Source: Candolleomyces eurysporus (Eukaryota > Basidiomycota > Agaricomycetes > Agaricales > Psathyrellaceae). From it: a stretch of 23,037 nucleotides of DNA. Where the stretch lies: positions 1 through 23,037 of the forward strand of contig JANBPK010001149.1 in the NCBI GenBank assembly GCA_027579435.1, in the 5' to 3' direction. The notes beneath the pieces are model-generated. The model searched no databases, was not told the DNA's origin, and saw only the letters and a program-made list of their open reading frames with translations. A program made the position numbers and the translations under genes. Below, in pieces: positions 1 to 8,854 of the stretch (the first letter of the stretch is position 1; each line of letters begins with the position of its first letter).

Positions 1-186
1 GAACTCGTCTCTTCTTCCCCCGAAGGTCCTCCTCTCGCCAAGAAGTGGACGGCAAAGCGCAAAGGCAAGAAGGTTGTCTCGGCCCCTCGCGTCGTCGACG
101 ACGAAAAAGAAGAAGGCGGTTCTCGAAAAGCGCCCACAACCCCTCCGCCGAAGCCGTCCGCACGTTCCAAGCCCAAGCCCGTCGTC
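1..186 (+). pseudogene. Gene A remnant, copy 1 (internal exon, 3' half deleted)
   Basis: The stretch matches the inside of gene A exon 4 (about 13735-13921): the same basic run around KWTAKRKG, then an acidic patch and a Pro/Lys/Ser-rich tail. At 180-186 it jumps directly into DNA that in copy 2 lies at 15165 onward, so everything from the end of exon 4 to the 3' flank, including the cysteine-rich exon, is missing. The protein differs more from copy 2 than pol does. Upstream exons lie left of the window. This is a broken gene fragment; no function is expected from it. Confidence 0.75.
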
Positions 187-860
187 ATCTTTTCTTGCCC
201 TCTTGTCCTCTTTTCTGTGTACATGATCGTCGACGCGAACTACTCCTACCTTCCTACCCTGTGCTCTTCTATTTGTCAGGTAGCGTAGTTTCCTGCAGTT
301 CGGCCTACAACTCATCCAGTCACACCTCTGCGCATTCGCATAATACTCGTCTCCCTTCGGTTCTTATACAGTAGCATTCCACCCATGTACCACTAGTTCT
401 CAGTCAGTTAATCAGACCCCCGCCCTTGTGCACCCCCAAATGACCTGAGTATCAATCCAAATCACTAAGTTTACACTCTCGGGCTCCTTCATGAAGCTCT
501 CAGATGCTCGGTCTAAATCCCCGAAATCAAGATCTCGCCAAGTCCCTTCTTCGTGAACCGCGTGAGTATGTTTGATGGACACATGTGCAGATCTTTCATC
601 ACCATCAGCTGTTCGCTAAGTAAAGTGACCGCATTTCACGAATGGGGTAGTCTCTTCGTGAACAGCCAATCTTATCTCGTCCTGAGTTTTGAGAAATAAG
701 CCGGAGAGGAATTATAGCTAATTCTCTCCTGAAATCATGCGATATCTCGGAATAATGCTCGGAATGCTTCACGAAGGTCCGTGCGCCGTTGCCTGAGATA
801 AAAGCTCGACTTCACGAACTCATTTCTTCCTCATTCCCGCTCTTTCTTTTTACTCCTGCT
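187..860 (+). promoter_or_regulatory. Gene A 3' flank and gene B promoter, copy 1
   Basis: No credible coding sequence is seen here. The stretch aligns with 15172-15816 of copy 2. Conserved elements include a palindromic CACATGTG at about 582, a pair of CGG triplets spaced by 9 nt (748-750 and 760-762), the near-palindrome CTTCACGAAG at 767-776, and a TATA-like GATAAAAG at 796-803, 58 nt or so before the gene B ATG. The order and spacing are the same in copy 2, supporting a real promoter. Confidence 0.55.
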
Positions 861-2192
861 ATGCCTCCTAAGAAAACCTCTCCTCCCCTCGATCCCGACG
901 CTGTCTTTCTCGACTTTGCCAGCCAAGAAGCTGTGCTTCTCAAGGTTATTGTTGAAGAAGCTAAGAAGTTGGTCGATATTCGCAAGGCGGCAGTTCCTGA
1001 GCTTGAAGCTACTGGGGCTGTCTCTAAAGCGACTCTCCTTCTCATGAGGTCTGCCATCCGCGCCGTGGTTCTTCTCCTTGAGGTACTCCTCATCCCTTCT
1101 CGCTTCCCTCTTGCTCTAATTACTTCACGACCTAGGATTGGGAGCCTAAGGCGATCGCTATCCTTCGGACCAACCCCGCTTTCGTTTCTTTCGTTCGGCA
1201 AGCTGCAGCTGTGCTTTTTACCCACCAAAATTGGTGTGGTGAGAACTCTGTTGGCTTTCCTAGCGATATAGCTCATCCTGTGCTCTCTTTGGCTACTGAG
1301 TTTAAGAACGAGAACAAAGCTCGTCGTGGTCAGGGCAATGGTTCGTCCTTTCGTCTTTTCTTCACTTCTTGATACTGATTATTCACTTCGTGAACCGTTT
1401 TACAGCTTCTGGTATTATCATCGAAATCTCTGATAGTTCCAGNTTCTGACTCTTCTTCTGGAGGCGCCCCATCTACTACCGACAACTCCGTAGTNGANGN
1501 CGATNTNACTATGTCNGAGCCNACTCCTTCTAAAGGTCGNGGCAAGGTTCGTGAACNTNGTTNCGTANCNTCACNNNTCTNNANNNNCTNNTTCCTNACT
1601 TNNNNTCTNAGGGNAAGGCNNCTATNNGCGCNTCNGCTCCTCCNNCNNTNCCTACNACTNGNAAGATGGANTATNTCGCAGTNCCNGGCATGGANACTGG
1701 TTCTCCTGCCTNCCTNAGGTCNATGGCTTTGAACTCGAAGCGNGCTCGCGCTGAGANGGATNTGCCTCCNATCNACACNGGTTCCACCATTTCGCGANCT
1801 GCTCATCGTCTTTTCCCCNATGGTGGCTTGCTCGAGTATAGTNAGTCGTTTCNCTTNTTNACTTCTTNTCACTTNTCTAACTTCTCNAAGTCGATGACAG
1901 GGCTATTTCCAACGAGTTTATCTCTTTGGTCCTCGCTAAGACCCATGGTGCNATNNNGAACTTCACTGAGCGTGCTCAGGAAGAAGATTCNCTTCGTCGT
2001 GCCATTAGCGAGACTCGTTTGGAGATGGTTTCNNTCATCCACAAGCTCCACATCTTCGCGAACTATTGGGAGATCCTCAACAAGGAATATGCGGCCCTCA
2101 AGTCCTCTTTGGCTACCTTCTGTTCTGAGAAGGCTCCCGAAGTTCCTGAAGCTCCCGAAATCATTCCTCTTGATCCCGCCATCGAGATCTAG
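861..2192 (+). CDS. Gene B, copy 1: antisense intron-containing cargo gene of unknown function
   Basis: Spliced gene on the strand opposite to gag-pol. Exons inferred from GT-AG sites and from alignment with copy 2: 861-1082, 1136-1340, 1406-1546, 1612-1840, 1891-2192. Exon lengths equal those of copy 2 (222, 205, 229, 302), except exon 3, which is 1 nt longer because of a spurious N at 1443. Introns differ in length and sequence between copies while exons align, which is strong evidence for splicing. The protein starts MPPKK, has a hydrophobic, acidic stretch IIIEISDSS resembling a SUMO-interaction motif, a Ser/Thr-rich linker and a helical, charged C-terminus. Many N bases at 1443-1905 prevent exact translation. 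Exon 1 is only about 62% identical to copy 2 at protein level, whereas exon 5 is nearly identical. I do not recognise a family. Confidence 0.7.
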
Positions 2193-2481
2193 GATATATA
2201 CCCTCGAATGCGTCTTTCTTTAACTTTTCTGAACTCTTAACTTGTCCTCCTTCATCTTCTCGAACTCCTCTCTACTAATACGGAAAACAGTAGCTACTTT
2301 TGCATTAGCACCTCTGTAATCGCATAGTACTCTCTTAAGTCTACCTTCTTTTTAAAACTGCCNCTGTTTTTGAGTTTTTCTATGCCTTGAAGGCTGATTC
2401 CAAAGGTAATCCGCGAAAAATCTAGTTCNCGAAGCGTACTTCTCTCCCCCCGACTTAAAAGAAATGCTGTCCTCAGCACCT
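2193..2481. other. Convergent spacer between gene B and pol, copy 1
   Basis: The 289-bp gap separates the stop of gene B (+) from the stop of pol (-). It is AT-rich and strongly conserved with 17148-17439. It contains the polypurine-like module at 2443-2477. No convincing gene is present; short open frames here are chance. Confidence 0.6.
2443..2477 (-). other. First polypurine-like module after pol, copy 1
   Basis: The plus strand reads TCTCCCCCCGACTTAA, so the minus (element) strand reads TTAAGTCGGGGGGAGA, a polypurine-tract-like run just downstream of the integrase stop. A similar 35-nt module sits next to the LTR at 12302-12336 with the same flank CTGTCCTCAG. Here it is not directly followed by a TG-starting LTR, so it may be an old or internal tract rather than the active one. 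Confidence 0.55.
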
Positions 2482-5127
2482 TTACTCATTCGTAATTCGC
2501 GAACTTTCGGGCATGCCTCTGAACGCTAAGTCCTCCATGTCACCATCGTCCCTTGACTCTTTCATCTCGCGAAGAGACTTTGCCGATATGTTGATAAATT
2601 CGTGAACGTTGGGAGGGAGCTCGATCCTCTTTCTGGCGTGGTAAGGGATTACTCTGAAAGCTGCTGAAGGCGACTGTAACACTGTGCCATCCAATTCAGC
2701 CAAGATATATGCACCTCCCCTATTCCTTGACACCACTACTAAGGGACCAAGATACCTAGGTTTCATCTTCTTGTCCAGGCTTTTCTTGATGCTTGTATTC
2801 CTGAGCAGAACTAAATCACCTCTCTTGAAGCAATAGTCTTTGATTACTGCAGCATGCTCTTTTTTGTACTTCGCAACGCGATCACGTTTCTCCTTGTCCA
2901 CTTTACTTCTCATTTCCTCAACTAGATCATGATGCTTCGCTAAGGCTTTGGCTCGCTGGCCGATGAGTTCCTCAGTCGTAAGGGGACCGCTAGGTGGTTC
3001 TACTAACCAAGTGGCTTCCTGAATGTCTAGAGGTACCACTGGTTCAGCTCCTGTTACAATAAAGAACGGAGAAACACCAAAGCGTCTTCGCGAAGTGATT
3101 CGGTCCGCCCATAACACATGAGGGAAGTACCAGAACCACTGACTCGTCTTTGCCCCTGTGGCTTTGAACAACATGTCCCGAAGATCATAGTGAGGCCTCT
3201 CTATCCGCCTGTTGGCTTGAGAGTTATAGGGTGAAATCTTAATCCCCTTAATACCATATTTCTTCGTGAGCCACGCCGTTGCCTTCTCGAAGGACCCTCC
3301 ATTGTCTGTTACGATTTCTCGCATGCAACCCCAGCGCGTTATTATTTCAAGCAGCCATGCCCCAATCGCTGCACCGTTGTCTTCGCAAAGTGGTCTGCCT
3401 TCTGCCCAGCTAGTCAATGCACAACGGCCATGGACTATATACTTGCAGCCATTACTAGCGGGTGTCATGTGTAAGACATCCGCATGCAACACTTGGAAAA
3501 TTGAAGGGGTCTCTGTAACTCGTGGCGGGATCTTCAGGAGCATTTTTGTACACAACTGGCATACATGACATGTTCTGCAATACCAGGTGACATCTCCTTC
3601 TAAGTCCGGCCACCAGAACCGCTTCGCTAAGAACTGAGTCGTCGCCCAAGCTCCTCTGTGTCCCAATGCATCGTGAGCAGATCTCATCATGTACATCCTG
3701 TGTTCCTTCGCGACTACAATCTGAGGGAAACCAGCTTGTCGACGATACAACTTATTTTCCTTTTCATAGAAATGGCTACATTTGCGAACCCACTTTCCAA
3801 AGTCTTTGGGTTCAATTCCCTCAGGTCTTGAGAGCGGCCCTTGCAACCACTTCTGTATCTTAGGAAGTCGTTCATCCAACTTTCTGGCCCAGTTTGCCCT
3901 TCTCTCCTCATCGTATTCTTCAATAGTGTCCGGGTCTTCCTTTAGACTCAGGTCTGGAAGCATCTCAACGTTCACCATTTGTTGTCTCTCAGTCTTCCCC
4001 GCTTCGCGAACTCTGCTCTCCAAGATCAAGAGTTGCAAAAGTTCATTGTCAAAAAGTTCTAATTCAAGGTCTCTTCGCGAAGCTAGTGACGTCTGAGCAT
4101 AACCTCCTCTCGTGTCTATTTCTCTCTTAAATTCTTCAAAGTCCAAAGGCTCAGGATCCTCTTCGTGAGGCTTGGTATACCCTCTGAGACCGTCATGATC
4201 CTCATAGGAGTGGTCCCAAGGTTTTGGATCTGGATCTCCTGGCTGCTTTGTCCTTCTTGAAAGACCATCCGCTGCAAAGGTCTTTCCTGCTACATGTCTT
4301 AACTCGAAATGATACATCAAAATCTGCTCTATCCATCTGTTGATTGTACAGTTGGGTCCATCTTCAGGGTTGTTAAGCATCCCCTTAATGTACTGAGCAT
4401 CCGTCTCCACTACCAATCGTCGACAGCCAATCAACCAATATTTGTTCTCATCAAGAGCACGCATCAAACCAAAGAGTTTGCGTTTTGGTTGTGAATAACG
4501 AGCTTTGCGAGGCATCAGCAGGGTTGACCCGAAACAAGCGTACCACCACTTCTTGAAGTCCTCGACGTCTTGTTGGCTGATATACCATCCGATGGCAATA
4601 TAGGAGGTGTCCACTGAGAGTTTAATCTCAGTGTCAATGTCATAATCGAGCAATCGCAAGCACGGCGCTTCACGAACTGCTTTCTTCAAGTCTTTCATAG
4701 CTAACTCTTGTTCCTCCTCCCATTTGAAGTGTGTTTCTTTTCGTGTCAAGCATTGAATGGGTTCTGCTCGCTTCGCGAAGTCTTTAATAAAGATTCGGAA
4801 GGTTCCAATGGTTCCTAAGAAGGATCTCACATCAGACACAGACATACATGGTCCCCATCGTTGTATGACTTCAACACGTTCGGGAATTGGCTTCCTTCCT
4901 TCGTAAGTGCATAAGTGGCCTACCACTACAAACTCTTCCGCACAAAGAACCGATTTCTTCCCTGAAAAAGTTCCCCCGCAATACTTCATGCGCTGGACCA
5001 CTCGATTCAAGTTCTCGAAGTGCTCCCAGACAAATCTTTGGATTCCTGAATTCTCTGGAATCGTCTCATAACCACCATCCTTGGTTTCATACCCAGTCCT
5101 CGGACCTCCAACTGGTATGTACATCAT
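2482..5127 (-). pseudogene. pol: Pol copy 1: 3' end of RT, RNase H and integrase
   Basis: An 881-codon open frame begins just after the RT catalytic FLDD, where a 4-nt insertion (about 5117) breaks the frame from the rest of RT. Next comes RNase H: the first Asp in SVDTSY, the Asp in VETDAQY and the closing Asp in ADGLSRR. The usual Glu (KRELFG in copy 2) is Lys here. Integrase follows with an HHCC zinc-binding region (HDALGH, then CRTCHVC), catalytic Asp in HADVLHM, Asp in VTDNGG and Glu in RRIERPH, then a GPY/F-like module (RYLGPLVVV). No chromodomain is visible, which argues against a chromovirus. Integrase would join element cDNA to host DNA in the nucleus. The piece is open but cannot be made as part of a normal Pol. 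Confidence 0.85.
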
Positions 5128-6291
5128 CGAGAAATGGCCAAGTTACTTCGGGAATCTCTGGCTGCAAAATGTGGGTAACATCGTCATGAAAAATGGGTAC
5201 GGAATTGGTCCATCCCATCGGTAAAGTCACGAGTCTCATGGCGCCAAAAGGCGTCTGAAAAGTTGTTAAGTCTCGAGACTCAGGAGCTAGAAGTCACTCA
5301 TCATAGCCGACATATAAATCTAGACATCCTCCGCATGTGCGACCTGCGAAGCAGCTAAGTCCTCCGTAGCAGGTGGAACTCCTGAATGCGCAATAGTGAC
5401 CTTGTTCAGAGGTTCGAGACTATGCACAATTCGCAAACTCTCGCCGTCTTTCTTCAACACGCAGAACCATCTCAATCTATAGGAAGAATTCAAGGGTTCA
5501 TAAACTCCAGCCTCAATCTTGTTTCTGATCAGCTCCCAAATTCTATCATAAAGTCCAGGTGGCACTGGTCTATTCTTAAGTACCCAAGGAACATGCGCGA
5601 CCGTTGGAATAATGATAGGGGGAAAGTATTCAGGCTTGAAACTTCCTCTTTCTATATCATCCCAAGCGAAGGCCGTATTATGGATGCCCACAAATTCATG
5701 AAGTAGTTTTCTTTCTTCAGGCCACAAAAAGGGACCGTGGTGAAGTTTGTCCATCGCTTTCTTACGCTCTTCTGTGTATCTTCCAGTGGGTACAAACTCC
5801 TGGGGATTTGTTGGTAGCTTCGGGAGTTCAGCCAAAGGGTCACCCTGGATCTCGTGAACTATTCTGAACTTTTTGTCGAGGTTCCCGAGCACTGGCTTCA
5901 CTTTATCCACCACCTTCTTGTACTTAGTCCCAGTAGAGACGCCTTTCATCTTTGCCTTTGCCTTTTTATCCTGAGACGAGCCGGTTGGGGCAGTATTAGG
6001 GCTAGTCTCTTGCTGCTGGAAGACTACGGTTGGGTCCGCGACCTCTTCTCGAACTTCACGAAGATACGTTTGTAAGCGCGAACTTGCTAACTTCTTCTCC
6101 TCTGTGTCTAACTCCATTCCTTGCATCGCCATCTGAACATATGCTAACTGCAACTCTTTTTGTGTAAATGTATGGTTTTCTGCTGTAAACATGTGGGTAA
6201 AGGACATCTCGCCTGTTACTTCATCTCACTCGAGGACGAGTCCCACTTCTCCTTGATCCTTGCGAATCAAATCCTCGAGGCTCGAAAATTT
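5128..6291 (-). pseudogene. pol: Pol copy 1: N-terminal part of RT, broken
   Basis: This region continues the RT frame from the slippery site at 6285-6291. The frame is interrupted by TGA at 6226-6228 (CAA in copy 2; an ancestral CGA would explain both by CpG decay). The open stretch 5320-6207 contains the RT fingers region with RWFCVLKKDG and the sequence leading to the first catalytic Asp. A 4-nt deletion near 5348, relative to TTTG in copy 2, shifts the frame so that it stops at 5320. The catalytic LDLYVGYD and LPMGWTNS segments are present in the DNA but out of frame. The family role is RNA-templated DNA synthesis in the virus-like particle; this copy cannot do it. Confidence 0.8.
6285..6291 (-). 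promoter_or_regulatory. Candidate -1 ribosomal frameshift site, copy 1
   Basis: On the minus strand the heptamer is A AAT TTT in the protease frame, the canonical X XXY YYZ form. The protease frame stops at 6267-6269 and the RT frame is the -1 frame. Five nt downstream an 8-bp stem can form between CTCGAGGA (6279-6272) and TCCTCGAG (6236-6229). The same arrangement exists in copy 2. Confidence 0.55.
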
Positions 6292-6541
6292 TGCTCCTCC
6301 TGATTCCATAGTTCTTTTTGTATGTGAGGCGGTGGTTTTCCCTTTGCAAACGTAGGAATAGTAAGCCGTTTGCCAGTATTCGGGTCCTTCAAAGTTAAGA
6401 ACTGATCCCCATTGGTCTTGTTGGAGACTTCGTTACTCATGGCGACGTCAAAAGGTCTACCCAGCAGAACGCTGTAAGCAGGTCATCGAATGATATGCAA
6501 TTGAATGTAGGCCAACACGCCTCCAAAATCAAACTCGACGT

Positions 6542-7793
6542 TGATACGACCGCGTTGGTTTTAGCGAATATAAGTTCAATTTTCGCGATAATAAACTATA
6601 AAGATGACGCGGTCTGAGTCTCTAAGTACAAGAATAACTATGCTATCGATAAGGTTCACGCGGCTTGAGAGGGAAAAGAGTTAGTACTACGACTCTAGGG
6701 ACACGAGAGTTGAAGCTACTTGAGGCTGTCAACTTGAAGCTGCCCCAGTTGTATTATACCCTGACCAGGAGAAGCCACTTTAGTTGACGCCGTGCTAAAA
6801 GTCAGGCGGCTCGACTGAAGCGGCTTGAGAAAAGTCATATACCTTTACAACGCAACTGTCAGGACTCTCAGGCGGCACTACCAGAGAAGTGCAGAAATCA
6901 GGCGGCTTCATATTCATCGAGTACAAGTGCTGGAGCGGCACGAGGGGTCTTTCGAAACGACGAAGTCCATGGCTGGTGGCGCGGCTGGGTGGCTGTGATA
7001 AACTCCGACGCGGCGCGAGGAACTGAAGCGGCTTGAGTCCTGAGTCAAGGGAATGACCAGACCGACCATTGGCATCGGGTGAAAAGGTGCAGGTGATGCC
7101 GGGTGAGGCAACCGTACCTGTCCAAGCGGCTTGAGACTAGCAACAAGAGTAGGGGACGCGGAGCGAGGATGCCCGTCCACTCTCGATCATCAGTCGGCAT
7201 CTCACGCGGCTTCACCAGAAAGGAAATGGTGATCTAAATTTGGCGTTCAGAGGCGCGCCTGACTCGCGCGGCTACAATCTTGGCGCGGCCTCTACCAATA
7301 CCCGGTTCTATTTTCTCTTTATCTTTTGCTTGGACTCTTATTATTGGCTATGACTTGTCTATCACATGTGTTTCTCTATCTATTTTTACGCGGCTCGAAG
7401 TAGTATATATACACGCTAACTACTGACTCGAGCGGCATCATCGTATCATTGTTGTTTTATCTTTACTTGCGTTATATCGACGAATCTATCGAGCTTTTCT
7501 GCTTATATTTCACACGGCGTGAACTATCAGTTTTATCTTGGAACTTAGGAACTTAAGCAGTCATAAGGCTTGACTACTTGGGAATAGGAATCTCACTAGT
7601 TGTACACTAGGGTACTTCTAGTTCTGTGGAGTGTATCAAAGAGAGAACAAGAGAACTTAGTATTCTTAATTCACTCTATAACCCCCACAAACTCGCACTT
7701 CTCTCACACCGCGTGACTACCTACAGCTTGTATACAGGTTGTGGTTGGTGTTTTGTGTGTGTGTTTCTGAGCTCGGCAGCACCGATCTCATCA
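6542..7793 (+). mobile_element. Solo LTR of a different retrotransposon family inserted in protease
   Basis: A 1252-bp insertion is absent from copy 2. It begins TGATACG, ends CTCATCA, and is flanked by a 4-bp target duplication ACGT (6538-6541 and 7794-7797); the empty site is intact in copy 2 at about 21526. TG...CA ends and a size of 1.25 kb fit a solo LTR. A TATATATA at 7404-7411 with about 380 bp after it suggests plus orientation, opposite to the host element. No credible gene is inside. It is packed with the word GCGGC(T)TGA and close variants. Its ends resemble those of the host LTR, suggesting a related Gypsy family. Confidence 0.8.
7404..7411 (+). promoter_or_regulatory. TATA box of the solo LTR
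   Basis: TATATATA lies about 860 bp from the left end of the LTR and 380 bp from its right end, a typical U3/R position. It sets the likely orientation of the solo LTR as plus. Confidence 0.4.
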
Positions 7794-8854
7794 ACGTTCT
7801 TCGCTAGGCCCAGCGTCTTCTCGACAGTCCAATTTGCTGACTGGAGATGGATGACGATATCTGGGTCCCATGCAATGCCTAAGTTTCGAGCCACATCCGC
7901 ATCCATCGAGCAAATTTGTGATCCAGTATCTAGAAGTACTTCTGCTCGCGCAGATTTGTGGATCAATGGGAATACTGTTCTAAGAGCAACAGATTCTTGA
8001 GCTACAAGAATGGGACGGGGCTCTTCTCCATCAGCAAGCAAATGAAGATACTGCTCAACTGGGTCTGTCATCACAAACGCACCATCTGGAATCCCAGGCA
8101 AGTCTTTAGCACAAAAGACTTCGGCACAAGGCAAGTCCTCCAACTGCACAAAAGTGCTCACGACAACTGGTTTGGGTTCTGGATCAAGTTCCCGAACTTC
8201 AGTCTCTTTTTCGCGAATCTCGTCGCTGTCTAAGAGGTTCAAGAACTGAANCAATCTTTTCCTCTTGACTTTGTGATACCAAATCAATGAGTGAAATAAT
8301 CTGGTACTCCAAATCTGACGCTTTTCCCTCTTTGTGAGCCACCTTTCTGCGTTTGATCAACTTCTTTAAGTACTCCCTGGCAGGAGCAGAAGCACTAGCC
8401 AGATCTTTCAAGCTCGTAGTGAACTTTGTATTGATCAGCTCCTCTACAATTCTTCTCAACACTTCTTCATCCTCAATAGGGGCACGATTTCTATATGAAT
8501 GATTTTTCTCGAGTACGGGAAGGGGACTTGAAGTAGGCCTAATGGTTCTGGCCTCTTCGCGAAGTTGTTTGCCAAAAGGAGCAAGCAGTTTAGTTCTTAG
8601 CGGCGGCACCATGACGAAGGGTCTTTCTGGTAACTTCTTCTTGGGCTGCTCCACTACCGGCTCTCTGAAACGAACTCCTTTTGTAGACTTCTCAATTGTC
8701 TCCCCCACAGACTCTTTTCTCATTTGCTTCTCGACGATTTCTTCTTCTTCAGACTCGCTTTCTATATTTACAGGGTTGGGTTTTCTCCGAGCGGCCTCCG
8801 GAACCTGCTTGCCGCGACCAACCGGGGTTTTTTGCGCAGCAGAGGTATCCTTCC
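7794..8854 (-). pseudogene. pro: Protease region of copy 1, interrupted
   Basis: This part encodes the basic, Glu-rich N-terminal extension and the aspartic protease with its active-site motif VLLDTGSQ followed by CSMDADVARNLG. The protease would cleave Gag and Pol in the particle and acts as a dimer. Three defects are seen. A 1-nt deletion near 8836 relative to copy 2 shifts the frame after the gag stop. An extra N at 8251 splits the frame, possibly an assembly artefact. The solo LTR at 6542-7793 cuts off the C-terminal half, including the VLLGRPF strand found in copy 2; the remainder of protease lies at about 6292-6541. Confidence 0.8.

Noticed and set aside
2294..2479. Open frame after pol containing FKSGGR
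   Set aside because: It may be a relic of a longer Pol end, but it is out of frame with the pol stop and spans the polypurine-like module, so I do not call it a gene.
2482..2900. Chromodomain after integrase
   Set aside because: The C-terminal 70 or so residues after the GPY/F-like module lack the aromatic cage pattern; none is visible.
3266..3863. Plus-strand open frames opposite integrase
   Set aside because: They are shadows of the conserved minus-strand integrase frame and show no domain of their own.
6914..7180. Minus-strand 88-codon frame within the solo LTR
   Set aside because: Composition follows the repeated GCGGC words; no coding evidence.
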